NCBI RefSeq assembly: GCF_900163835.1
Contig: NZ_FUKR01000014.1
Coordinates: forward strand, 1-38,175
Source: Mycetocola reblochoni REB411
GTDB taxonomy: Bacteria; Actinomycetota; Actinomycetes; Actinomycetales; Microbacteriaceae
Direction: 5' to 3'
DNA length: 38,175 bases
The notes beneath the pieces are model-generated. The model saw only the letters and a program-made list of their open reading frames with translations, ran no database searches and had not been told where the DNA came from. Each line of letters opens with the position of its first letter. Within the stretch, counting starts at the first letter, position 1. Position numbers and translations under genes: made by a program. Shown piece after piece: positions 16,577 through 24,373 of the stretch.

Positions 16577-17134
16577 GTGATCGAACAGTCGCCGGATGCG
16601 AGCGGAACGACGGCAGAGCGGGGCCGCCGCCGTCCGCATCGTCGTCCCCTCGACGTCGAGGACAGTGCGAGTCGGATCACCGCCTATGTGTACGGCAACA
16701 TCGTCGTCCTGGCGACCCTGTTCCCGCTGAGCCGTGCCGAGGCCGAGGAGGGGCGCAGCTTCGCCGTCGTGCTCGGGGTGTCGTTCGCGACCTTCCTCGC
16801 CCATGCCTTCGCCGAGTCGGCCGGTCGCAGGGCGCGCAGGAGCGATCGTCTGGGCTGGCCGGAGATCCGGGCGGAGCTGCGTGACTCCGCGCCCGTCCTG
16901 ACCTCGGGCCTGCTGCCGGCCGCTGTGCTCGGCCTGGCCTGGCTGACCGGCGTGCCCGGGCTCGCCGCCCAGCTGGTCGCCGAGGGCTACGTGATCGTGC
17001 GACTGGCGTTGACCGGCGTCATCATCCAGCGGCTCCGCGGCGAGGCGAGCTCGCTCCGCACCGTCCTGGCCGGCGTGAGCCTCGCGGCGGTCGCGGCGGC
17101 GGTGTCGGTCGTCAAGGTGCTCATCGCCCACTGA
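16577..17134 (+). CDS. Hypothetical integral membrane protein
   Basis: A 185-residue protein I cannot assign to a named family. The first 30 residues are Arg-rich and cytoplasmic-looking. About five hydrophobic segments follow, at roughly 35-50, 60-80, 105-125, 127-150 and 160-182. The first membrane region contains RITAYVYGNIVVLATLFPLS. A mid-protein FATFLAHAFAESAGRRARRS recalls small actinobacterial membrane proteins near transporters, with conserved His and Glu on one helix; that could bind a metal or proton, but this is only a guess. It is divergent from the MFS transporter. The GTG start fits the leaderless -10. Confidence 0.8.
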   Translation: MIEQSPDASGTTAERGRRRPHRRPLDVEDSASRITAYVYGNIVVLATLFPLSRAEAEEGRSFAVVLGVSFATFLAHAFAESAGRRARRSDRLGWPEIRAELRDSAPVLTSGLLPAAVLGLAWLTGVPGLAAQLVAEGYVIVRLALTGVIIQRLRGEASSLRTVLAGVSLAAVAAAVSVVKVLIAH

Positions 17135-17218
17135 GCCGCGGAGCCGGAGCGGTGTGGGGCGATCCCGCCCGGGAGCGGTCCGGCGCGCGGGCGACTCGCG
17201 CGTCCCTCGTGACGAACA

Positions 17219-17259
17219 CCGGGGCGGCCAGCGCACCGCACATGCACTGACCGCCCCGG
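17219..17259. terminator. Hairpin downstream of the acetoin reductase gene
   Basis: CCGGGGCGG (17219-17227) and CCGCCCCGG (17251-17259) form a perfect 9-bp stem with a 23-nt loop. It lies in the 161-bp convergent gap between the membrane protein gene and the reductase. Confidence 0.5.
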
Positions 17260-17295
17260 AACCTGCCGGGCGACGCCGTCGCCCGTGACCTCGCC

Positions 17296-18078
17296 CTAGT
17301 TGTAGAGCATCCCGCCGTCGACGAGCAGGACCTGACCGGTCACGTACTGCGCGCGGTCGGAGGCGAAGAAGCTGACGACTCCGGCGACGTCCTCGGGCGT
17401 CTCGATGCGGCCGAGGGCGATGCTGTCGACGTTCTCCTTGAGGTTCTGGCCGAGGGGCTTGCCGTTGATCTTGCTCAGCTCGCTGTCGATGAGCTCCCAC
17501 ATGCCGGTGCCGACGATGCCGGGGCCGTAGGCGTTGACCGTGATGCCGTTGGGAGCGAGCTCCTGCGCGGCGACCTGGGTCAGGCCGCGGACGGCGAACT
17601 TCGACGCCGAGTACGCGCCGAGGATCGGGAAGCCCTTGATGGCGGCGATCGACGCGGCGGAGATGATGCGGCCCTTCACGCTGCGGCGGATGAAGGACTC
17701 GCTCGCGGCCTGGATGCCGAAGACGACCGAGTTGACGTTGATCTGGAAGATCTTGTTGAGGTCCTCCTCGGTGATGTCCGAGATGGGCTTCACCTGGGCG
17801 ATGCCGGCGTTGTTGACGATGACGTCGAACCCGCCGAGCTGCTCCTCCGCGGCGGCGACGGCCGCGGTGATGTCGGCCTTCTTGGACACGTCTGCGCTGA
17901 CGAAGATGGCACGACGGCCGAGCGCCTCGATCTCGGCGACGACGCCGAGACCCTTCTCGCGCTGGAACTCCAGATCGGCGACGACGATGTCGTGTCCGTC
18001 CGCGGCCAGGGCGAGGGCGATGCCGCGTCCGATTCCCTGTCCGGCTCCGGTGACGAGTGCGACCTTGGGTGTGGTCAT
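17296..18078 (-). CDS. budC: Acetoin (diacetyl) reductase / 2,3-butanediol dehydrogenase
   Basis: A 260-residue short-chain dehydrogenase that reduces diacetyl to acetoin and acetoin to 2,3-butanediol, reversibly, with NAD(H). The cofactor motif TGAGQGIG is at 10-17 and NNAG at 89-92. Catalytic Ser143 (in SAASIAAIKG), Tyr156 and Lys160 (YSASK) are present. The long conserved segment ending in NAYGPGIVGTGMWELID is characteristic of BudC/ButA rather than of general SDRs. The ATG is set by AAGGAG about 9 nt upstream, with a leader of about 50 nt. It is divergent from an acetoin-type GAF regulator. Confidence 0.93.
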   Translation of the reverse strand: MTTPKVALVTGAGQGIGRGIALALAADGHDIVVADLEFQREKGLGVVAEIEALGRRAIFVSADVSKKADITAAVAAAEEQLGGFDVIVNNAGIAQVKPISDITEEDLNKIFQINVNSVVFGIQAASESFIRRSVKGRIISAASIAAIKGFPILGAYSASKFAVRGLTQVAAQELAPNGITVNAYGPGIVGTGMWELIDSELSKINGKPLGQNLKENVDSIALGRIETPEDVAGVVSFFASDRAQYVTGQVLLVDGGMLYN

Positions 18079-18133
18079 GGCGAGAACTCCTTTGATTCCT
18101 TGCGGGCGGCGTGGGGTCTGCCGCATCGGACCC

Positions 18134-18139
18134 AGCCTA
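18134..18139 (-). promoter_or_regulatory. Probable -10 box of the acetoin reductase gene
   Basis: Minus-strand TAGGCT lies in the perfect 10-bp palindrome AGCCTAGGCT (18134-18143). It is flanked by GGGTC (18114-18118) and GACCC (18129-18133), which form an inverted repeat spanning the likely transcription start. Confidence 0.45.
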
Positions 18140-18187
18140 GGCTCGGTCCCCCCGGCGTGCGAGTGCCCCCGGCGGAGTGATGCATGC

Positions 18188-18235
18188 TTCCGCGGAAAGT
18201 CGGCCGGGACCGGGCGTTCGCAACCTTCTGCAACC
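18188..18235. promoter_or_regulatory. Candidate regulator-binding region between acetoin reductase and its regulator
   Basis: Two elements lie here. The perfect palindrome TTCCGCGGAA is at 18188-18197. Two direct copies of GCAACC start at 18220 and 18230, exactly one helical turn apart, around the expected -35 of the regulator gene. Confidence 0.4.
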
Positions 18236-18248
18236 CTCCCTCGCGGGC

Positions 18249-18254
18249 TAGACT
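18249..18254 (+). promoter_or_regulatory. Probable -10 box of the GAF regulator gene
   Basis: TAGACT, 64 nt before the ATG at 18319. The leader would be about 58 nt and contain a strong Shine-Dalgarno. Confidence 0.5.
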
Positions 18255-18318
18255 GGTGGGCGGCCCGCGCGCGCGTCGTACGCGTCCCTCTCTCGGGTTC
18301 GCGGGCAGGAGGAGGCTC

Positions 18319-19470
18319 ATGACGATCACGGTCCCGTCGGCCGCCGCACCCCCGCGGCGCCGGCAGCTGATCGAGCAGTCGTGGGACCGCATGCGTCGCC
18401 AGGGCATCCGGCCGGACCGGCGCGTGCCCTCGATCACCGCCGACGGCGCGGACGAGGCCAGGCGCGGCGCGAGCGAGCTGCTGTCGCTCGTGCCGATGAT
18501 GAACCGTCACCTCGGCGTTCTCACCGACGACGAGGTCCTCGTCTTCGTCCTCGCCGATGAGGGGGGTCGCGTGGTGCACCGTGAGTCGTCCGGCACCCTG
18601 AGGGACAATGCCGACCGGCTGGGGTTCGCCGTGGGGGCCGGCTGGGGGGAGCGCCAGGTCGGCACGAACGCGATCGGGACCGCACTGGTGAGCCGCCAGG
18701 CGGTGCAGATCCACGCCAGGGAGCACTTCCTGATGAACCAGTACGGCTGGTCGTGTGCCGCCGTTCCGATCCGCGACCCCCGCACGAGCGGCCTCATGGG
18801 CGTTGTCGACGTGTCCGTCGCCGCGGAGCAGGCGCATCCCGCCACGCTCAGCCTCGCCTCGCTGCTCGCGCACGCCGCGCACCTGGAGCTGCGCGAACGG
18901 CACCGCCGCGACCTGGACGTGCTTCGCCAGTCGTCGTGGGCGCACCCGGCGACGAGCGGGGGCGAGTGGCTCGTCGTCGACGAGAACGGCTGGATCGCGG
19001 ACGCCGCGGTCCCCGGGACGCTGCGCCGGGTGCGGCTGCCCGCGGAGCCGACGGGCGGCGCCCTGCTTGTGCCCGGCGTCGGCGACGTCGAGGCGATCCC
19101 GGTGAGGGGCGGCTGGATCCTGCGCCCCGAGGACGGGCAGGCGGGCCAGACCGCGGAGATCCGTCTCCGTCTGCAGACCGGCGAGGGCGGGGCGGCCGTG
19201 CTGCTGGAGTCGGCGACCGCCAGGCACCGGGTCGAGCTGTCCTCGCGCCACGCGCAGCTGCTCGGGCTGATCATGACCTCCGCCACCGGGGCGAGCGCGC
19301 GCGAGCTGTCGGAGCAGGTCTACGGCTCCGCCGAGCACGCGGTCGCGGTGCGCGCCGAGATCTCGCGACTGCGGCGCCTGCTCGGCGACCTCATCGTCGC
19401 GGGCCCCTACCGGCTGGCGCCGGGCGTGGTCGGCCAGGTCGACGTGCCGCTCGGCGCGGGCACGCGCTGA
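18319..19470 (+). CDS. GAF-domain transcriptional regulator, AcoR-like without AAA+ domain
   Basis: A 383-residue regulator. The N-terminus (RQLIEQSWDRMRRQGIRPD) and the GAF-type sensor with GERQVGTNAIGTAL and SCAAVPIRDPRTSGLMGVVDVS resemble the sensor half of AcoR, the sigma-54 activator of acetoin genes. The central AAA+ domain with its GAFTGA loop is absent. Instead the C-terminus (about 295-375) holds a winged-helix-like region with ARELSEQVYG and AEISRLRRLLGDLIVAGPYRL. This architecture occurs in actinobacteria, which use no sigma-54. The ATG has AGGAGGAGG about 5 nt upstream. Being divergent from budC, it most likely senses acetoin or a related compound and controls that gene. Confidence 0.9.
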   Translation: MTITVPSAAAPPRRRQLIEQSWDRMRRQGIRPDRRVPSITADGADEARRGASELLSLVPMMNRHLGVLTDDEVLVFVLADEGGRVVHRESSGTLRDNADRLGFAVGAGWGERQVGTNAIGTALVSRQAVQIHAREHFLMNQYGWSCAAVPIRDPRTSGLMGVVDVSVAAEQAHPATLSLASLLAHAAHLELRERHRRDLDVLRQSSWAHPATSGGEWLVVDENGWIADAAVPGTLRRVRLPAEPTGGALLVPGVGDVEAIPVRGGWILRPEDGQAGQTAEIRLRLQTGEGGAAVLLESATARHRVELSSRHAQLLGLIMTSATGASARELSEQVYGSAEHAVAVRAEISRLRRLLGDLIVAGPYRLAPGVVGQVDVPLGAGTR

Positions 19471-19496
19471 CCACCTCCGTGGCGTCGCCGCGGGGC

Positions 19497-19502
19497 TACG
19501 CT
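19497..19502 (+). promoter_or_regulatory. -10 box, leaderless type, glutaredoxin gene
   Basis: TACGCT is followed by exactly 6 nt and the ATG at 19509. Confidence 0.6.
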
Positions 19503-19508
19503 GTTCCC

Positions 19509-19781
19509 ATGACCGACTCCGCATCCCCTGCCATCACCCTTTACGGCGCCGACTGGTGCCGCGACTGCCTGCGCTCGAAGGCCCTCCTCGACGGGCTCGG
19601 CGTCGCCTACGAGTACGTCGACCTCGTCGCCGACGAGTCCGCGGCGTCGCGGGCCCAGGCGATCAGCGGCCGGACCAACATCCCGGTCGTCGTCTTCCCC
19701 GACGACACGCACCAGGTCGAGCCGAGCGACAGGGAGCTCTCGGCGAAGCTCGCCGAGCTCGGCCTCGTCGAGAGCGCCTAA
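19509..19781 (+). CDS. Glutaredoxin-like (mycoredoxin-type) protein
   Basis: A 90-residue thioredoxin-fold protein. The active site is CRDC in YGADWCRDCLRSKALLD, near residue 17. A cis-Pro TNIPVVVFPDD loop is at about 57-67. Actinobacterial mycoredoxins use C-x-x-C with mycothiol as cofactor; here the motif CRDC differs from the usual CGYC, so the partner is uncertain. A long upstream extension of the frame overlaps the regulator gene and is not used. Its own -10 places transcription at the ATG. Confidence 0.88.
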   Translation: MTDSASPAITLYGADWCRDCLRSKALLDGLGVAYEYVDLVADESAASRAQAISGRTNIPVVVFPDDTHQVEPSDRELSAKLAELGLVESA

Positions 19782-19784
19782 CCG

Positions 19785-19798
19785 CGCCCCCGGGGGCG
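19785..19798 (+). terminator. Palindrome after the glutaredoxin gene
   Basis: CGCCCCCGGGGGCG is a perfect 14-bp palindrome in the 37-bp gap before the CDF gene. It could form a short GC hairpin, but there is no T-tract. Confidence 0.3.
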
Positions 19799-19818
19799 TC
19801 GCGGCGACGGGCGGACGG

Positions 19819-20844
19819 ATGCGCGGCACGCGGGAGGAGACGGCCGGTCCCCCCGGCCGTCCGGGAGCGGCGAGCGGGCACACCGAGCGCAGGCGTTCCG
19901 GCGGCACGACCACGGTGGTCGTCGCCTTCGCCGCCAACGTCGCCGTCGCCATCGCCAAGTCGTTCGTTGCCGCCCTGACCGGCTCGGCCTCCCTCGTCGC
20001 CGAGGCGGCGCACTCCTGGGCGGACGCGGGGAACGAGGTGTTCCTCCTGGTCGCCGAGCGCAAGGGCTCCCGCCGCCGCGACGCGCGCCACCCGCTGGGG
20101 TACGGCAGGGAGAGCTACGTCTGGTCGATGTTCGCGGCGATCGGTGTGTTCACCGCCGGCTCGGTCGTGTCGATCATGCACGGCATCTCCCAGCTGGGTG
20201 CCGCGGAGACCGACGTCGACTACACCGCGGGGTACATCGTCCTCGGCATCGCGGCGCTGCTCGAGGGCACCTCCTTCGTCCAGGCGCTCGCACAGGCACG
20301 GGGGCAGGGGAGGGCGAGGGGCCTGCACCCGCTCCGCCTCATCGCCCGCACCTCGAACCCGACGCTCAGGGCCGTGTTCATCGAGGACGGCTCGGCGCTG
20401 CTGGGGCTCCTGATCGCCGCGGGCGCGATGCTCGCCCACGAGCTCACGGGGCAGGCCGTGTTCGACGCGGTCGGCTCGATCGTGATCGGCGTGCTGCTGG
20501 CGGTGGTGGCGCTGTTCCTGATCTCACGCAACCGCGACTTCCTCGTCGGGCAGTCGCCGTCCATCCGGGAGCGTCAGCGGCTGCTGGACATGCTCAGGCG
20601 GCAGGACGAGGTCGAGAGGGTGACGTACCTCCACGTGGAGTACGTGGGTCCGGAGCGGGTGTTCCTCGTCGCGGCGATCGACATCAGGGGGAACGAGGTC
20701 GAGTCGTCGGTGGCGCTCAGCCTCCGCGGGCTCGAGCGGCGCCTGGAGCTCTCTCCGCTGATCGAGGAGGCGGTTCTCACGCTGGCCACGCCGGGCGAGG
20801 AATCGCTGGTGCGGGTGCGCCCCCTCGACGTCACCGACCGCTGA
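19819..20844 (+). CDS. Cation diffusion facilitator family transporter
   Basis: A 341-residue membrane protein with six predicted helices, exporting divalent metals such as Zn2+ in exchange for protons. Helix two carries the metal-site signature HSWADAGNE (HxxxD). The matching helix five reads FIEDGSALLGL, which replaces the HxxxD or DxxxD of classical members with Glu-Asp, as seen in the SLC30A9-like branch. An extended cytoplasmic C-terminal domain follows, with LHVEYVGPERVFLVAAIDI. The first 30 residues are Gly/Arg-rich and the exact start is uncertain. Its 3' end overlaps the convergent PAP2 gene by 14 nt. Confidence 0.92.
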   Translation: MRGTREETAGPPGRPGAASGHTERRRSGGTTTVVVAFAANVAVAIAKSFVAALTGSASLVAEAAHSWADAGNEVFLLVAERKGSRRRDARHPLGYGRESYVWSMFAAIGVFTAGSVVSIMHGISQLGAAETDVDYTAGYIVLGIAALLEGTSFVQALAQARGQGRARGLHPLRLIARTSNPTLRAVFIEDGSALLGLLIAAGAMLAHELTGQAVFDAVGSIVIGVLLAVVALFLISRNRDFLVGQSPSIRERQRLLDMLRRQDEVERVTYLHVEYVGPERVFLVAAIDIRGNEVESSVALSLRGLERRLELSPLIEEAVLTLATPGEESLVRVRPLDVTDR

Positions 20845-21706
20845 GCACGGGGTCCTGCGCGGACGCGACGTCCGGCCGCGCGCGCGGAGGGGTCCGCGGT
20901 GTGCGCCAGGGGACGAAGGTGACCAGGAACCCTGCCGCGGCCACGGACACGGCCAGCAGCTGGCACGACAGCAGGAGCAACGACGCCTGGTACTCCTGGC
21001 CCCCGCGGTAGACGAGGAACAGCACGAGCGCGAGCACGGCGGCGACGGCCACGACCGCCTGCAGCGCGACGCGCAGTACCCTGTCCGCCGCGGTGACGGT
21101 GCGGTCTGCTGCGGTGTCGGGCCAGAGAGCTCCGGCGATCGCGGCGGCCGTCACGACGATGAGGATGCCACCGATCACATCGCTCAGGCGGTGCCAGCCG
21201 TACCCGATCAGCTGCGCGCAGACGGCCGCGGTGAAGGGCACGGCCACCAGCAGCACGAGGCGGCGGCCGAGCGGCGGGAGCACCGTCGCGAGCGCGAACC
21301 ACAGCGACACCACGGCGATCGTGTGCCCGCTGGGGAAGGAGTTGTCGGCGCTGACGCTGGAGATGTCCGGCCGGTCCAGCAGGCCGTGCTTGAGCAGCTG
21401 CCCCGCGAGCGTCGAGACGCCGACGATGACGATCGCGCGTGCGGCGAGGCCGGGCCGGCGGCGGAGCAGCGCGATGACGACGGCGAGGATGCTGACGGCC
21501 GCGATGGTCGGGATGCTGACCAGGTTCAGCAGTCCGAACCAGGTGCCGGGGTAGTCGGCCGCGGTCAGCGCGGTGTCCTCCCAGCGCTGCCCGCTCTCCG
21601 AGGTGACGGCGACGATGAAGACGACCGTGACCGCGACCGCGCTGAGGACGCCGAGGACGATCCTCGGCGCGCGGGGAGCTCGGGGGCTGACGGGGGTGGC
21701 GCGCAT
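20831..21706 (-). CDS. PAP2-family phosphatase, membrane-bound
   Basis: A 291-residue integral membrane phosphatase with about six helices, acting on lipid phosphates such as undecaprenyl or phosphatidate phosphates; the substrate is inferred. The three PAP2 motifs are present: KHGLLDRPD (KxxxxxxRP), SFPSGHT (PSGH) and GWHRLSDVIGG (RxxxxxHxxxD type). The second region is extracellular in the family. A further helix pair after motif 3 (about 215-280) is longer than in minimal PAP2 proteins. It starts at an ATG with a 6-nt gap after TACCAT and no Shine-Dalgarno. Confidence 0.9.
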   Translation of the reverse strand: MRATPVSPRAPRAPRIVLGVLSAVAVTVVFIVAVTSESGQRWEDTALTAADYPGTWFGLLNLVSIPTIAAVSILAVVIALLRRRPGLAARAIVIVGVSTLAGQLLKHGLLDRPDISSVSADNSFPSGHTIAVVSLWFALATVLPPLGRRLVLLVAVPFTAAVCAQLIGYGWHRLSDVIGGILIVVTAAAIAGALWPDTAADRTVTAADRVLRVALQAVVAVAAVLALVLFLVYRGGQEYQASLLLLSCQLLAVSVAAAGFLVTFVPWRTPRTPPRARPDVASAQDPVLSGR

Positions 21707-21712
21707 AGCTCC

Positions 21713-21718
21713 ATGGTA
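21713..21718 (-). promoter_or_regulatory. -10 box, leaderless type, PAP2 gene
   Basis: Minus-strand TACCAT is followed by exactly 6 nt and the ATG at 21706. Confidence 0.6.
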
Positions 21719-21735
21719 GGAAACCCGGCTGGGAG

Positions 21736-21756
21736 CACGGCGGATCCCGTGCCGTG
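21736..21756 (-). terminator. Hairpin after the NrtR-like gene
   Basis: CACGGC (21736-21741) and GCCGTG (21751-21756) form a 6-bp stem with a 9-nt loop, 15 nt past the stop codon at 21771 on the minus strand. Confidence 0.4.
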
Positions 21757-21770
21757 TTCTTTGTCGATTC

Positions 21771-22541
21771 TTAGCTTCCCGACGGTCGCGGCCCCTGGCC
21801 CTCCGAGAGCGGACCGTCGTCGGCCATCCGCACGTCGCGTCTGGTCCTGTACAGCCGAGCCGGGCGGTGACGGCCGCCGGTGCGGTACTGCTCCGTCGCC
21901 TCGATCACGCCGGAGGCCTCCACGTGCCTGCGGAAGTTCGCCGGGTCGAGCGGGCTGCCGAGGATCGACTCGTAGACCGAGCGGAGCTCCGCGAGGGTGA
22001 ACAGCTCGCCCACGAGCGCGTGGGCGACCTGGCTGTACTCGAGCTTCGACCTCAGCCGCCAGAGCGCGTAGGCGACGATCCTGTCGTGGTCGAAGGCGAG
22101 CCCCGTGAGCGCGTCGGCGGGGACCCAGCGCACGTTCTCGCGCTCCGCGGTCCGCACCGCCTCGTCCGGGCCGACGAGCGCCCAGTACACGATCGACACG
22201 ACGCGGTCGTCGGGGGAGCGGTCGATCGCGCCGAAGGCGTAGAGCTGCTCCAGGTACCTCGGGCTGAGGCCCGTCGTCGCGGCCAGCGTCCGCGCGGCCG
22301 AGCTGGCGAGGTCCTCGTCGGGCAGGAGCGGACCGCCCGGCAGCGCCCACAGGCCCTTGAACGGCTCGCGGATGCGGCGCACCAGGGGGATCCACAGCCG
22401 GGGGGCCTCGCCGGCCTCCGCTCGGTGGAGGGTGAAGATGACCGTGGAGACGGCGAGCTGCACCGTGGCGCTGTCGCCGGTGCGCGGGGTCCTGCCGGCG
22501 CCGCTCGTGTCGGTGCCGGGGCGGGGGGAGGTGCTGGTCAT
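21771..22541 (-). CDS. nrtR: NrtR-like Nudix-domain transcriptional regulator
   Basis: A 256-residue two-domain protein. The N-terminal Nudix-fold domain contains GLWALPGGPLLPDEDLASSAARTLA. The REUxEE catalytic box is degenerate, so it probably binds an NAD-related nucleotide instead of cleaving it. The C-terminal winged-helix domain (about 160-245) includes VAHALVGELFTLAELRSVYE and GRHRPARLYR, typical of NrtR, a repressor of NAD biosynthesis genes. No NAD gene is adjacent. Two starts are possible: this ATG, or a GTG at 22571 that adds ten residues. I prefer the ATG because it leaves room for a leader after TAGGCT at 22587-22592. Confidence 0.85.
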   Translation of the reverse strand: MTSTSPRPGTDTSGAGRTPRTGDSATVQLAVSTVIFTLHRAEAGEAPRLWIPLVRRIREPFKGLWALPGGPLLPDEDLASSAARTLAATTGLSPRYLEQLYAFGAIDRSPDDRVVSIVYWALVGPDEAVRTAERENVRWVPADALTGLAFDHDRIVAYALWRLRSKLEYSQVAHALVGELFTLAELRSVYESILGSPLDPANFRRHVEASGVIEATEQYRTGGRHRPARLYRTRRDVRMADDGPLSEGQGPRPSGS

Positions 22542-22586
22542 CTGCTCGCTTTCGTGCGGGGGCTGCCGCACCCCTCGGAGAGATCG

Positions 22587-22592
22587 AGCCTA
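22587..22592 (-). promoter_or_regulatory. Probable -10 box of the NrtR-like gene
   Basis: Minus-strand TAGGCT lies 15 nt before the GTG at 22571 and 45 nt before the ATG at 22541. Confidence 0.4.
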
Positions 22593-22624
22593 GCGGCGCC
22601 CCGCGACGAGCGGGTGCGCACGGA

Positions 22625-22668
22625 CGGCGGGGTGCCGGATCGTCGTCCGACGACCCCGCACCCCGCCG
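22625..22668 (-). terminator. Strong terminator of the actP operon
   Basis: CGGCGGGGTGC (22625-22635) pairs perfectly with GCACCCCGCCG (22658-22668). The interior adds TCGTCG-TC-CGACGA. It lies about 55 nt after the actP stop on the minus strand. Confidence 0.65.
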
Positions 22669-22723
22669 CCGCCCGCGCCGCCCGGCGCTCACGTCTCACG
22701 GCTCGGCGGTCACTCCCTGCCGG

Positions 22724-24373
22724 TCAGTGGTCGCTGGCCTTCTCCGCGCCGTGCCCGGTCAGCGACCGGACCTGCATCTCCGCGGCGAGAGCCGGGTCCT
22801 CCGCCCGCCGGGAGCTCAGGCTCCCGAGGATCCCGAGCAGGAAGCCGAGGGGGATCGACACGATGCCGGGGTTCGACAACGGGAACCAGGCGACGTCGGC
22901 ATCGGGGAACATCGACGTCTCCGCGCCCGACACGACCGGGGAGAACACGATGAGCACCAGGGCCGAGCCGAGGCCGCCGTACATGCTCCACAGCGCACCC
23001 CGCGTCGTGAAGCGCCGCCAGTACAGCGAGTACAGGATCGTCGGCAGGTTGGCGCTCGCCGCGACGGCGAAGGCCAGGGCGACGAGGAACGCCACGTTCT
23101 GCCCCTGGACGCCGATGCCGCCGACGATCGCCAGCACACCGATGACGACGACGGTGATCCGCGCGACCCTCACCTCTCCGTCCGGGTCGACCCTGCCCCT
23201 GCGGATCACGTTCGCGTACACGTCGTGGGCGAAGGAGGCCGCCGCGGTGATGGTCAGGCCGGCGACCACGGCGAGGATCGTCGCGAAGGCCACCGCCGCG
23301 ATGATGCCGAGCAGAACCGGGCCGCCCAGCTCGAAGGCGAGGATGGGCGCGGCCGAGTTGACCCCTCCGGGGGAACTGAGGATCTGCTCCCGCGGGATCA
23401 GCCACGCGGCCCCGTAGCCGAGGACGAGGGTGAACAGGTAGAACACGCCGATCAGCCAGATGGCCCACACCACGCTCCGGCGTGCCTCCTTCGCCGTCGG
23501 AACGGTGTAGAAGCGCATGAGCACGTGGGGCAGTCCCGCCGTCCCGAGCACGAGGGCGAGGGCGAGCGAGACGAAGTCGAGCCTGCTCGCCTCGCTGACG
23601 CCGTACTGGTTGCCGGGGGCGAGCAGCTCCGCCCCGCCCGCCTCCGCCGCCCTGGCGAACAGCTCGGAGAGGTTGAACCCGTTCAGCGCGAGCACCCACA
23701 CGGTCATGACCCCTGCCCCGGCGATGAGCAGGCACGCCTTGATGATCTGCACCCAGGTGGTGCCCTTCATCCCCCCGATGAGGACGTACACGATCATGAG
23801 TGCCCCGACGATGCTGATGACCAGGGACTGCCCGAGCCGGTCGTTGATGCCGAGCAGCAGGGACACGAGCCCGCCGGCGCCGGCCATCTGGGCCAGCAGG
23901 TAGAAGAAGCAGACCGCGAGCGTGCCCGTCGCCGCCGCCATCCGGACCGGTCGCTGGGCCAGCCGGAAGCTGAGGACGTCGGCCATGGTGAACTTGCCGG
24001 TGTTGCGCAGCAGCTCGGCGACCAGCAGCAGGGCCACCAGCCACGCCACGAGGAACCCGACGGAGTACAGGAACCCGTCGTACCCGTTGATCGCGATCGC
24101 CCCGACGATGCCGAGGAAGGACGCCGCCGACAGGTAGTCGCCGGCGATGGCGGTCCCGTTCTGGCCCCCGGTGAAGGAGCGCCCGGCCGCGTAGTAGTCG
24201 GCCGCCGACCGGTTGTTCCTGCTCGCCCGCAGCACGATCACCAGGGTGATGGCGACGAAGCCGCCGAAGATGGCGATGTTGAGCCACGGCTCGCCGACGT
24301 TCGCCGCGTCGCCGGAGCCGGTTCCGGCTGCGGTCACGGCCGCGGGCACGAGGGCGCTCGCCGCGGCGCTCAC
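22724..24373 (-). CDS. actP: Cation/acetate symporter ActP (sodium:solute symporter family)
   Basis: A 549-residue membrane protein with about 13 helices that imports acetate and other short-chain acids with a cation. The SSF signature region includes DYYAAGRSFTGGQNGTAIAGDYLSAASFLG (about 58-88). PVRMAAATGTLAVCFFYLLAQMAGAGGLV follows, as in ActP. The GTG start overlaps the DUF485 stop in a GTGA tetranucleotide, which is the usual layout of this pair and indicates translational coupling. The N-terminal 25 residues are Ala-rich and may include a signal-like first helix. It ends in a strong hairpin. Confidence 0.94.
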   Translation of the reverse strand: MSAAASALVPAAVTAAGTGSGDAANVGEPWLNIAIFGGFVAITLVIVLRASRNNRSAADYYAAGRSFTGGQNGTAIAGDYLSAASFLGIVGAIAINGYDGFLYSVGFLVAWLVALLLVAELLRNTGKFTMADVLSFRLAQRPVRMAAATGTLAVCFFYLLAQMAGAGGLVSLLLGINDRLGQSLVISIVGALMIVYVLIGGMKGTTWVQIIKACLLIAGAGVMTVWVLALNGFNLSELFARAAEAGGAELLAPGNQYGVSEASRLDFVSLALALVLGTAGLPHVLMRFYTVPTAKEARRSVVWAIWLIGVFYLFTLVLGYGAAWLIPREQILSSPGGVNSAAPILAFELGGPVLLGIIAAVAFATILAVVAGLTITAAASFAHDVYANVIRRGRVDPDGEVRVARITVVVIGVLAIVGGIGVQGQNVAFLVALAFAVAASANLPTILYSLYWRRFTTRGALWSMYGGLGSALVLIVFSPVVSGAETSMFPDADVAWFPLSNPGIVSIPLGFLLGILGSLSSRRAEDPALAAEMQVRSLTGHGAEKASDH

